NCBI GenBank assembly: GCA_031292335.1
Contig: JARLHH010000135.1
Coordinates: forward strand, 1 to 13,792
Reading direction: 5' to 3'
Source: Candidatus Limnocylindrales bacterium
GTDB lineage: Bacteria; Chloroflexota; Limnocylindria; Limnocylindrales; CSP1-4
Length of the DNA stretch: 13,792 nucleotides
The first letter of the stretch is position 1. Each line of letters starts with the position of its first letter. The notes beneath the pieces were generated by a model. The model searched no databases and was not told the DNA's origin. It saw only the letters and a list, made by a program, of their open reading frames with translations. The translations under genes were made by a program, and so were the position numbers. This document shows positions 6,385 through 12,966 of the stretch, one piece after another.

Positions 6385-7206
6385 ATGAACACCCGAACCC
6401 TGCACTCCTTCATGCCCGGCCTCGGCCGGCTCTTCCCACCCGGCCACGTGGCCATCCTGCGGCTGTACGGTCCGATCGCGGACGGCGCCCGGGCGGCCGA
6501 CTGGATCGAGCTCGTCCGCCGCCTCCGCGAGTCCCGCCGGGTGCCGGCCGTGGTGCTCGACATCGACTCGCCCGGCGGTTCCGCAACCGCCTCGGACGGA
6601 ATGTTCCTGGCCCTCGAGCGGCTGGCCGCGAGGAAGCCGCTCGTCGCCGCGATCCGCGGGACCGGCGCGTCCGGCTCCTACCTGGCGGCCATGGCCGCCC
6701 GCACGATCGTGGCCCAGCCGCACGCCATCGTCGGCTCCATCGGCGTCATCTCGGCCGGGCCCCGGCTGCCGCGGCTCCTAGAGCGGCTGGGCGTCAGCGT
6801 CACCGAGAACCGCGCCGGCCGCCTCAAGGGGATGGGCGCGCCGTGGCGCGACGAGACCGAGGAGGAGCGAGCCAAGGAGCAGGCGATCGTCGACGCGTTC
6901 TACGACGCGTTCGTGGCGCGGGTTGCGCACGGCCGGCATCTCGACGAGGCGCGGGTCCGGACGCTGGCGACGGGCGAGGTCTGGCTCGGCGAGGAGGCCC
7001 GCTCGCTGGGGCTGGTGGACGAGATCGGCGACCTGGAGCGGGCGGTCGAGATGGCGGCCGAGGCCGCGGGCGTGCCTGCTCGGTCGGCCCCCGTCCGCCT
7101 CCGCCGGCCGCTGCTCGAGCGCCTCGCGGGCCGCTTCGGGGCGAGTCTCGCGGAGGCGGTCGCCGATCGCGTCGAAGCTCGGCTGGAGGCCCGCGTCCGG
7201 ACCTGA
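6385..7206 (+). CDS. sppA: S49-family serine peptidase (SppA-like), soluble form
   Basis: This 273-aa protein belongs to the SppA/S49 family (crotonase fold, Ser-Lys dyad), which degrades cleaved signal peptides and membrane-derived fragments. The family strand VVLDIDSPGGSATASD (57-71) is followed by the nucleophile Ser96 in GTGASGSYLAA and the general base Lys148 in GRLKGMGAPW. The spacing of 52 residues equals that of the Bacillus subtilis enzyme (Ser147/Lys199, from memory). VGSIGVISAGP (116-126) and the ending GLVDEIGDLERAV are also typical. Unlike most SppA proteins it has no N-terminal membrane anchor, so it is probably cytosolic. A C-terminal amphipathic helix (about 238-270) may touch the membrane. 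The ATG at 6385 is the first in frame after a TAG at 6370-6372, and its ribosome site is poor. The gene is divergent from a secreted-protein gene and convergent with the DUF2461 gene. Confidence 0.92.
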   Translation: MNTRTLHSFMPGLGRLFPPGHVAILRLYGPIADGARAADWIELVRRLRESRRVPAVVLDIDSPGGSATASDGMFLALERLAARKPLVAAIRGTGASGSYLAAMAARTIVAQPHAIVGSIGVISAGPRLPRLLERLGVSVTENRAGRLKGMGAPWRDETEEERAKEQAIVDAFYDAFVARVAHGRHLDEARVRTLATGEVWLGEEARSLGLVDEIGDLERAVEMAAEAAGVPARSAPVRLRRPLLERLAGRFGASLAEAVADRVEARLEARVRT

Positions 7207-7236
7207 CGGAGTCGGTGAGGCTCTGCCTGCGGTGGG

Positions 7237-7929
7237 TCAGGCGCCGGGCGCGGCCTGCCCGTCGACGAGGCCCGCCAGGAGCCGCAGCACCGGCATCGCG
7301 GCGACGAAGCCGTCCGCGAGGATGTCCGGCAGGCGGTCCGACAATGCGTCGGCGTCGGCGAGCTGCCGGCTGAAGGTGACGTCCTTGAGCTTGAGCAGCT
7401 CGGCGTCCGGGTGATCGGCCGGGAACCCGGCGGGCGTCCGCTTGAGCCGCTCCCCGCCGACGTGACCGAAGGCCCCGACGAAGCCCGGGTCGTCGAGCGC
7501 CGCGTGGACGACCGCGGGGCGTCCCGCGACCACGGCCCTCCACGCGGCGAGCACCGACGCTTCGGGGTGGTACATGCCGCCGCCGAGGTAGATCTCGCCC
7601 GGACGCAGGCTGAAGTAGCCGCCGGAGTAGCCACCCGGCCCGCCGTCCCGCCACGGGAAGCTGGCGCTCACGTACGGCTTGTAGGGCGACTTGTCCCTGG
7701 AGAACCGGGTGTCGCGGTAGATCCGGAACGGCGAGCGGGCGGGATCGGCGACCAGCGGGATCTCCCGTTCGGCGAAGCGCTCGCCGAGCTCGACGCAGAG
7801 CGCCTCCAGCGGATGCTTGAGCAGCCGCTCGTAGTCGGCCTTGCGCGGGGCGAACCAGGCCCGCTCGTTGTTCGCGGCAAGGTCGGCGAGGAACTGCAAC
7901 GCCTCGCGCGTGAAGCCTTCGAACGCCAT
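7237..7929 (-). CDS. DUF2461 (TIGR02453) family protein
   Basis: The 230-aa product matches the DUF2461 family along its whole length. It opens with FTREALQFLADLAANNERAWF, in which the family has a conserved N-[DE]-R-x-W-F stretch. PFRIYRDTRFSRDKSPYKPYV (about 67-87) is the family's most conserved core. GGYFSLRPGEIYLGGGMYHPEA and a C-terminal PAGFPADHPDAELLKLKDVTFSR complete it. The function of the family is unknown; it is widespread in bacteria and in some fungi, and is usually a single soluble gene. Length is close to the usual 220-230. The ATG at 7929 has GGGAGG about 6 nt upstream. Only 30 bp separate its stop from that of the convergent S49 gene. Confidence 0.92.
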   Translation of the reverse strand: MAFEGFTREALQFLADLAANNERAWFAPRKADYERLLKHPLEALCVELGERFAEREIPLVADPARSPFRIYRDTRFSRDKSPYKPYVSASFPWRDGGPGGYSGGYFSLRPGEIYLGGGMYHPEASVLAAWRAVVAGRPAVVHAALDDPGFVGAFGHVGGERLKRTPAGFPADHPDAELLKLKDVTFSRQLADADALSDRLPDILADGFVAAMPVLRLLAGLVDGQAAPGA

Positions 7930-8016
7930 GCTGCCCTCCCTGCGTCCCGGTCCGACCGCGACCTCCGGACGCCTGCAGGGTAGCGCGGATTGCCCTGCCC
8001 GCCGTGGACCGCCGCC

Positions 8017-8031
8017 GCGCCCTTCGGGCGC
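8017..8031 (-). terminator. Short hairpin after the gene remnant
   Basis: GCGCCC and GGGCGC pair around TTC, 9 bp downstream of the remnant's stop codon on the minus strand. There is no T-tract. It may be the old 3' end of the truncated gene, but could be chance in GC-rich DNA. Confidence 0.3.
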
Positions 8032-8040
8032 CCCGGCGTC

Positions 8041-8280
8041 CTACTTCCAGTAGGCGCCGAGCGCCCCCGAGGTGCTCACCCCGTGGCGGGGATCGCCGGG
8101 CCACTGGACCCGGACGTTGATGGCGGCCCCGGCGCCGGCCGTCGTCCAGAACGTCACGACGCCCTTCGCGTCGGCCCGGGCCCCCTTGAGATAGGCGGGG
8201 CTGCCCCAGGTGCCCTTCGTCTTCCCGGCCACCAGGACGTTGACGCGCTGGCCGGCCAGCGCCGCGCCGCCCGAGAACGA
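8041..8280 (-). pseudogene. C-terminal remnant of a larger, probably secreted, protein gene abutting tRNA-Val
   Basis: About 79 codons read SFSGGAALAGQRVNVLVAGK at the start and ISTSGALG-like residues near the end (HGVSTSGALGAYWK) before a TAG stop. The stretch between (WGSPAYLKGARADAKGVVTF, then VRVQWPGDP) has the alternating strands and the GARADAKGVVTF turn of a beta-sandwich repeat from a cell-surface protein, so it looks like the end of a longer chain. The frame has no ATG. Upstream it runs straight into the tRNA, where the codons only spell tRNA sequence back to a TAA at 8368-8370. A GTG at about residue 17 could make a 63-aa product, but no ribosome site supports it. The first base after the tRNA CCA belongs to this frame, so the 5' part of the gene seems to have been replaced at the tRNA end. 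Family unknown. Confidence 0.5.
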
Positions 8281-8357
8281 TGGTGGGCGATACTGGGTTC
8301 GAACCAGTGACCTCACGGATGTGAACCGTGCGCTCTGACCGGCTGAGCTAATCGCCC
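8281..8357 (-). tRNA. tRNA-Val (anticodon CAC), CCA encoded
   Basis: The minus strand folds into a full cloverleaf. The acceptor is GGGCGAT with ATCGCCC, and the D-stem GCTC/GAGC encloses a 9-nt loop. The anticodon stem CACGG/CCGTG has loop TTCACAT (anticodon CAC at 8321-8323, reading GUG). The variable loop is AGGTC, the T-arm is ACTGG-TTCGAAC-CCAGT, the discriminator is A, and CCA is encoded. It starts 10 bp after the DUF167 stop on the same strand, so it may be co-transcribed with the division cluster. A truncated gene begins immediately after its 3' end. Confidence 0.96.
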
Positions 8358-8367
8358 GTGCGGCGGA

Positions 8368-8655
8368 TTATACGGCCAGCCCGGGCCAGCGCGACCTGAC
8401 GGCCGGCGCGTCGATCCCCGAGACGGCGACGACCTTCCGGCGGGCCGTCGTGCCGGCCACGATCCGGATCCCGGAGCGCCCGACACCGAGCTCGCGTGCC
8501 AGCAGGCGGCAGAGCGACTCGTTGGCCCCGGAATCGACCGGCGCGGCCGCCACCCGGACGTGCAGCGCCCCATCCTCCCCGACCCCGTCGACGCGATCCG
8601 CGCCGCCCCGCGGCGTGAGCCGCACCGCGAAGCGGACGCCGTCGTCGGCGCTCAG
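8368..8655 (-). CDS. DUF167 (YggU-like) protein, apparently with a non-canonical start
   Basis: The family core is clear. VRLTPRGGADRVDGV (residues 11-25 from the CTG) matches its first strand and basic loop, AAPVDSGANESLCRLLARELGV (37-58) is the signature segment, and RIVAGTTARRKVVAVSGI (64-81) is the last strand with its Gly-x-x-x-Arg-x-Lys motif. Function is unknown; the gene commonly follows yggS/yggT. No ATG, GTG or TTG lies in frame at the expected place. A CTG at 8653-8655 overlaps the yggT stop as CTGA, the usual geometry of translational coupling, and gives 95 aa, normal for the family. The alternative GTG at 8625 would drop most of the first beta strand. The frame is open further upstream, but only as an out-of-frame reading of yggT. 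Confidence 0.85.
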   Translation of the reverse strand: MSADDGVRFAVRLTPRGGADRVDGVGEDGALHVRVAAAPVDSGANESLCRLLARELGVGRSGIRIVAGTTARRKVVAVSGIDAPAVRSRWPGLAV

Positions 8656-8900
8656 CGGCCCACGACCCCGAGGAGCGCGCTCAGAACGAGCATGAGAATG
8701 AGCGGAGAGAGATCCAGCCCGCCAGTCGCGGGCAGCAGGCGCCGGATCGGAGCCAGGAACGGCTCCGTCAGCGCGACCACCTGGCCCGAGATCGGGTTGC
8801 GCGCCTGGGGGTCCACCCACGAGACGACGACGCGCGCCAGCACCAGCGCCCACAGGACGAGCACGAGGAGCTGGAGGAAGTTGGCCAGGAAGATGCCCAC
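8652..8900 (-). CDS. yggT: YggT/YlmG family membrane protein
   Basis: This 82-aa protein has two membrane helices (about residues 4-27 and 63-80) joined by the conserved YggT loop: SWVDPQARNPIS, then LTEPFLAPIRRLLPATGGLDLSP. YggT/YlmG proteins are linked to division, envelope and osmotic tolerance in bacteria and to nucleoid distribution in plastids; the molecular role is not settled. The start is a GTG at 8900 without an obvious ribosome site, 10 bp after the yggS stop, so translation probably depends on coupling. Its stop overlaps the likely start of the DUF167 gene by 4 bp. Confidence 0.93.
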   Translation of the reverse strand: MGIFLANFLQLLVLVLWALVLARVVVSWVDPQARNPISGQVVALTEPFLAPIRRLLPATGGLDLSPLILMLVLSALLGVVGR

Positions 8901-8910
8901 GTGATGGAGT

Positions 8911-9792
8911 CTACGCGCGCTCGGTGACGACAGAGCGCCCCGGGCCCGGGGCGGGCGCGGCTTCGGCGCCGCCCGGTGCGGGCACCGCCTGGGGGCCTTC
9001 GGCCACGGCGCCGGCCCACTCGCCGAAGATCGCCCGGCCCACCCGGACGAGCGTGGCTCCCTCCTCGACCGCGACCGGGTAGTCGCCGCTCATGCCCATC
9101 GAGAGCGCCGGGCCAAGACCCCGCGCCAGACCCGCGGGCCGTTCGCCCGGGTCTGCCCTCCCCGGCGCGAGGCCGCGGAGGCGTTCGGACAGCACGCGCA
9201 GCGCGCGGAACGTCGAACGCGCCTCCTCGGCGCCGGCAACGGCACGGCCCACGGTCATCAGGCCGCCCAGCTCGAGGTTCGCGAGGCGCAGGAGGACCGG
9301 CATCGCGTCCGCGAGGTCGTCGGGCGCGAAGCCGGCCTTCGCGGGGTCCGCGTCCACGTTCACCTGCAGGAGGATCGGCAACGGGCGGCCGGGCCGCAGC
9401 TCGCCGGCGATCCGGTCGAGGCGAGCGGCTAGTGCGACCGAATCCACGCTCTCGATGACATCGAAGATCGCCACCGCCCGGCGCGCCTTGTTCGCCTGGA
9501 GCGGCCCGACCAGGTGCCAGCGTGCTCCCGGGACGGCGGGGACCTTCTGCTGCGCCTCCTGGACTCGGTTCTCCCCGATGACCGTCAAGCCGGCGGCGAC
9601 GGCCGCCCGCAACCGGGCCGGATCGACGGTCTTGCCGACCGCCACGAGGGTGACGGTGGCCGGGTCGCGCCCGGAACGTTCGCATGCCCGGGCGATCCCG
9701 CGCCGCACGCGCTCGCGAGCGGCGACGAACCCGGCGACCGCGGCCGGATCAGGGAACGGCGCGGCCGGCGAGAGGCCCGCCGGCTCGGGCAC
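8911..9792 (-). CDS. yggS: YggS/PROSC-type pyridoxal-phosphate homeostasis protein, extended
   Basis: YggS-type proteins bind PLP in the cytoplasm, have no known enzymatic turnover and buffer vitamin B6 and amino-acid pools. The PLP lysine is Lys54 in LVAVGKTV (most members have VAVSK). IGENRVQEA (72-80), RWHLVGPLQANKAR (91-104) and SMGMSGDYPVAVEEGATLVRVGRAIFGE near residue 250 complete the alanine-racemase-like barrel. At 293 aa it is about 60 longer than usual. There is a Pro/Ala-rich N-terminal extension of about 20 residues, a Gly/Pro/Arg insertion after LSERLRGLAPG, and a Pro/Ala-rich tail of about 30 residues after the last family motif. The GTG at 9792 lies 9 bp after the ftsZ stop; an internal start after the extension is conceivable. 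Position directly after ftsZ is typical. Confidence 0.94.
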   Translation of the reverse strand: MPEPAGLSPAAPFPDPAAVAGFVAARERVRRGIARACERSGRDPATVTLVAVGKTVDPARLRAAVAAGLTVIGENRVQEAQQKVPAVPGARWHLVGPLQANKARRAVAIFDVIESVDSVALAARLDRIAGELRPGRPLPILLQVNVDADPAKAGFAPDDLADAMPVLLRLANLELGGLMTVGRAVAGAEEARSTFRALRVLSERLRGLAPGRADPGERPAGLARGLGPALSMGMSGDYPVAVEEGATLVRVGRAIFGEWAGAVAEGPQAVPAPGGAEAAPAPGPGRSVVTERA

Positions 9793-9801
9793 GGCGTCGC
9801 G

Positions 9802-11031
9802 CTACTTCGAGCGTCGCAGGAAGCTCGGGATCTCCAGGTCGTCCGCGTCGTACGTCCGGCGCACGTTCGCCGCCGGCGCGGTCTCCGCCACGGTCCGCTC
9901 CACGCGAACCGATGACGGCTCTCCCCGGTCCACCGACGGGCGCTCCGCCGGCCGCAGGTCGGCGTCCGCGGCGGTGCGCTGGCGCTCCAGCTCGCCGAGG
10001 AAGTCGCGCTCGGGCCGGACGGACCGGGAAACCTCGTAGGGTCGCTCCGCGCTCTCGCGCCGGACGGGTTCGCGGCGACGGGTGCCGTCGAATCCGGTCG
10101 CGATGACGGTGATCACGACGTCCTCGCCGAGACGCTCGTCGAAGCTCGCGCCGAAGATGATGTTCGCCTCCGGATCGGCCGCCGCGCGGATCTCCTCGGC
10201 TGCCTCGGTCACCTCGTAGAGGGTGAGGTTGGACGATCCCGAGATGTTGAACAGGATCCCCTGTGCCCCGGTGATGTTGACCTCGAGGAGCGGGCTGGCG
10301 ATCGCCTGCTTGGCGGCCTCGAGCGCGCGGTTGTCGCCGGACGCGCGACCGATCCCCATCAGGGCGGAGCCCGCGTCGTGCATGATCGCCTTCACGTCGG
10401 CGAAGTCGAGGTTGATCAGGCCGGGCACGGTGATGATGTCGCTGATCCCCTGGACACCCTGGCGGAGCACGTCGTCCACGACCCGGAACGCGTCCAGGAT
10501 CGAGGTGTTCTTGGCGACCACGTCGCGCAGCCGGTCGTTCGGGATCGTGATGAGCGTGTCGACCTTGGCCTTCAGCTGCTCGGCGGCCTTCTCGGCGATG
10601 AGCTTGCGCTTGTTGCCCTCGAACGAGAACGGCTTCGTCACGACCCCGATGGTCAGGGCGCCGAGGTCCTTGGCGATCTCCGCGATGACCGGAGCGCCGC
10701 CCGACCCGGTGCCGCCGCCGAGGCCCGCCGTGATGAACACCATGTCCGAATCGCGCAGCGCCTCGGTGATCTTCTCGACGTCCTCCTCGGCCGCCCGCTG
10801 GCCGATCGCGGCATCCCCGCCCGCGCCGAGGCCCCGGGTGATCTTGTCGCCGATGCGGATCTTGTGCGGCGCATCCGACTGGAGCAAGGCCTGGGCATCC
10901 GTGTTGATGCCGATGAACTCGACGCCCATCATCTCGGCCCGGATCATCCGGTTGACGGCGTTGCTTCCGCCGCCGCCGACGCCGACCACGCGAATCAGGG
11001 CGAAGTTCTCGGAATCCGACCGCAGCGGCAT
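9802..11031 (-). CDS. ftsZ: Cell division protein FtsZ
   Basis: FtsZ is the tubulin-like GTPase that forms the cytokinetic ring. The nucleotide-binding start VVGVGGGGSNAVNRM (15-29), the tubulin signature GGGTGSG (105-111) and the T7 synergy loop with Asn207, Asp209 and Asp212 are all intact. The core ends near residue 318. A charged Arg/Glu-rich linker follows, and the C-terminal peptide DDLEIPSFLRRSK (397-409) matches the FtsA/SepF/ZipA-binding tail. The length of 409 aa is normal. The ATG at 11031 has GGAGGA about 7 nt upstream. A TATACT -10 box lies about 125 bp before the start, so besides read-through from ftsA the gene probably has its own promoter. Stop codon TAG. Confidence 0.99.
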   Translation of the reverse strand: MPLRSDSENFALIRVVGVGGGGSNAVNRMIRAEMMGVEFIGINTDAQALLQSDAPHKIRIGDKITRGLGAGGDAAIGQRAAEEDVEKITEALRDSDMVFITAGLGGGTGSGGAPVIAEIAKDLGALTIGVVTKPFSFEGNKRKLIAEKAAEQLKAKVDTLITIPNDRLRDVVAKNTSILDAFRVVDDVLRQGVQGISDIITVPGLINLDFADVKAIMHDAGSALMGIGRASGDNRALEAAKQAIASPLLEVNITGAQGILFNISGSSNLTLYEVTEAAEEIRAAADPEANIIFGASFDERLGEDVVITVIATGFDGTRRREPVRRESAERPYEVSRSVRPERDFLGELERQRTAADADLRPAERPSVDRGEPSSVRVERTVAETAPAANVRRTYDADDLEIPSFLRRSK

Positions 11032-11152
11032 CGCTGGTCCTCCGGGGTGGTGAGCGGCTGTTCGGGCCGTCCGTGATCAAGACGTCGGTTGCACACGCGC
11101 GCCGCCCGGTCCGGCGGCGGGCACAGCGAGCCGGAACGTGGACTGCCCGGGG

Positions 11153-11158
11153 AGTATA
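11153..11158 (-). promoter_or_regulatory. Probable -10 box of an ftsZ promoter
   Basis: TATACT on the minus strand is a near-consensus -10 in a region of very high GC, 122 bp before the ftsZ ATG. No good -35 is seen (GTTCCC at 17 bp is poor), and there is no extended TG. Promoters just before ftsZ are common in division clusters. A CCGGATCCGG palindrome lies 3 bp upstream of the box, in the spacer. Confidence 0.5.
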
Positions 11159-11161
11159 GCG

Positions 11162-11327
11162 CCGGATCCGGGGATGGGAACCCCGAACGTTGCCGACCGC
11201 GGTGCCCGGCGACACCGAAGGTCCCGGATCCGGCCCGCCGAACGGCCTATCCCCGGCGGTCGCGCCGGCAGCCCGCCGGCGGCCCGAGGGCTACGGGAAG
11301 ACGCTCCGGAGCGCTCCCCGGATCCGG
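11162..11327. repeat. Three copies of the palindrome CCGGATCCGG
   Basis: Exact 10-bp copies stand at 11162-11171, 11224-11233 and 11318-11327. The first is in the spacer of the putative ftsZ promoter, the second is in mid-intergenic DNA, and the third is inside the 3' end of ftsA, where it encodes part of GRIRG. I did not notice a fourth exact copy elsewhere in the window. Clustering at the ftsA-ftsZ junction suggests a binding site, but this is inference. Confidence 0.5.
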
Positions 11328-12523
11328 CCGGCGAGGCCGCCCGCGGGCGCCGATTCGTACGTCGTGAGGTCGGCCGCGCCGAGATGGCGCGCGCCCCACA
11401 GGAGCAACCCGATCGCGGTGCTGTAGGCCGGCTCCATGATGCCGTCGACGAGGCCGCCGACCTCGGTCGGGGCGGCCACCCGGACGGGCATCTCGAGGAT
11501 CTCGCGGCCGAGGACGGCCGCCCCACCGAGCTGCGCGCCGCCGCCGGTGAGGACCAGGCCGGCCGGCAGCAGGCCCGGGGCCGCCGCGAGGATCTCGGTC
11601 CTGAGCATCTCGTACGTCTCGCGCATCCGGGCCTCGATGATGCGACAGACCTCCATGCGCTCCACGGTCCGGCCCGCCTCGTCCCCGAGCACGGTGACGT
11701 TGATGACCTCGTCCGGGTCCAGGCCCGCCACGTCGCAGGTCCCGTGGTCGATCTTGAGCGACTCGGCCACCTGCAGGCTGGTCTTGAGCCCGATCGCGAT
11801 GTCGTTCGTGACATTCGCGCCGCCCACCGGCAGGACCGCGGTGTGGAACGGGGAGCCGTCGGCGAACAGGGTGAGCTCCGTCGTCCCGGCGCCGATGTCG
11901 GCGACCGCGACCCCGAGATCGCGCTCCGTCGCCGAGAGGACCGCCTCTGCCGAGGCGAGCCCGCCGGCCACCAGCTCGTCGATCTTGACGCCGGCCGCGG
12001 TGACGCACTTGGTGAGGTTCTGGACCGCCGTCGCGGAGGCGGTGACGATGTGGGTGGAGACCTCGAGGCGAACCGCGCTCATCCCGAGCGGGTTCATCAC
12101 GCCCTCCTGGCCGTCCACGGTGTAGCCCCGCGGCACGACGTGGAGGACCTCGCGGGTGGACGGGATCGAGACCGCCCGGGCGACCTCGATGGAGCGGTTG
12201 ACGTCCTCCTGGGTGACCTCGCGGCGCGGCCCGGCGACGGCGACCTGGCCCGGCGAGTTGAGGCCGTCGACGTGCTGGCCGCCGACGCTCACGAAGGCCC
12301 GGTCGATCTTCCAGCCGGAGTGGCGCTCTGCCTTCTCCACGGCCGCCGTGATCGAGTGAACGGTCTGGTCGATGTTCACGACCACGCCCTTGCGCAGCCC
12401 CGACGCGGGCACGGTGCCCTTTCCGATGATCGTGACGCCGCCGTCGCGGCCAACCTCGCCGATGAGGGCCACGACCTTGGTCGTCCCGACGTCGATCCCG
12501 ACCAGGACCGCCTCGCGTTCCAC
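11291..12523 (-). CDS. ftsA: Cell division protein FtsA
   Basis: FtsA is the actin-like ATPase that ties FtsZ filaments to the inner membrane and recruits later division proteins. The actin-fold motifs are phosphate-1 GIDVGTTK (9-16), phosphate-2 DIGAGTTE (209-216) and the adenosine site LTGGGAQLGG (325-334). The SHS2 (1C) region spans about 85-165. At the C-terminus AGRIRGALRSVFP (398-410) is the amphipathic membrane-targeting helix, here joined with a short linker. The length of 410 aa is typical. The start is a GTG at 12523 with an AGAGGGA-type ribosome site about 9 nt upstream, and the stop is TAG. It follows sbp by 33 bp, in the sbp-ftsA-ftsZ order. Presence of ftsA argues against an actinobacterial host despite the high GC. 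Confidence 0.98.
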   Translation of the reverse strand: MEREAVLVGIDVGTTKVVALIGEVGRDGGVTIIGKGTVPASGLRKGVVVNIDQTVHSITAAVEKAERHSGWKIDRAFVSVGGQHVDGLNSPGQVAVAGPRREVTQEDVNRSIEVARAVSIPSTREVLHVVPRGYTVDGQEGVMNPLGMSAVRLEVSTHIVTASATAVQNLTKCVTAAGVKIDELVAGGLASAEAVLSATERDLGVAVADIGAGTTELTLFADGSPFHTAVLPVGGANVTNDIAIGLKTSLQVAESLKIDHGTCDVAGLDPDEVINVTVLGDEAGRTVERMEVCRIIEARMRETYEMLRTEILAAAPGLLPAGLVLTGGGAQLGGAAVLGREILEMPVRVAAPTEVGGLVDGIMEPAYSTAIGLLLWGARHLGAADLTTYESAPAGGLAGRIRGALRSVFP

Positions 12524-12556
12524 TCGTTCCGTCCCTCTCCCTGCGGTAGAGCCGGC

Positions 12557-12880
12557 CTAGAGAAAGTGCCGGCGGATCAGTGCGACGTTCTGGAAGATCC
12601 GCAGCCCGAACGTGATCAGCGCGACCAGGTACAGGTCGAGCCCCAGGCGGTCTCCCACGAACGTCAGGAGAACCGCCACGATCGCGTTCACCACGAACCC
12701 GCTGATGAAGATGCGGTTGTTATACGTCCCATCCAGCTCGGCCCGCACCGCTCCCAGGACGGAGTCGAGCGCCGCGAGAATCGCGACAGCCGAATACCGG
12801 GCCAGCTCGAACCCGACGTTCACGTTCAGGACAAGCCCGAGGAGGACACCGACGAGCAGACCCGCCAGCGGCAGGAGCAC
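12557..12880 (-). CDS. sbp: Small basic protein Sbp (DUF1290)
   Basis: This is a membrane protein of 107 aa with three or four hydrophobic helices. AVAILAALDSVLGAVRAELDG (31-51), NRIFISGFVVNAIVAVLLTF (55-74) and LDLYLVALITFGLRIFQNVALIRR (81-104) align with Bacillus subtilis Sbp, the small basic gene of its division region. Its role is poorly defined. The start needs a decision. A GTG at 12970 overlaps the ftsQ stop as GTGA but adds 30 arginine-rich residues. The GTG at 12880 has GGAGGGAG 9-12 nt upstream and begins LLPLAGLLVG, which matches the B. subtilis N-terminus (WLPVLGLVLG, from memory). I chose 12880. Stop TAG, 33 bp before ftsA. Confidence 0.93.
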   Translation of the reverse strand: MLLPLAGLLVGVLLGLVLNVNVGFELARYSAVAILAALDSVLGAVRAELDGTYNNRIFISGFVVNAIVAVLLTFVGDRLGLDLYLVALITFGLRIFQNVALIRRHFL

Positions 12881-12966
12881 GGGTCGGTTCTCCCTCCAGG
12901 TACGTCGTTTGCGCAAGGCTACTCGACCCGGCGGCAGGGCGCCAAACCATCCCGTCATGCCGGCGC

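Noticed and set aside
8041..8316. A complete 91-aa gene starting at the GTG at 8316
   Set aside because: The start and first 12 codons lie inside tRNA-Val, so the N-terminus would merely be tRNA sequence. A gene remnant is the better reading.
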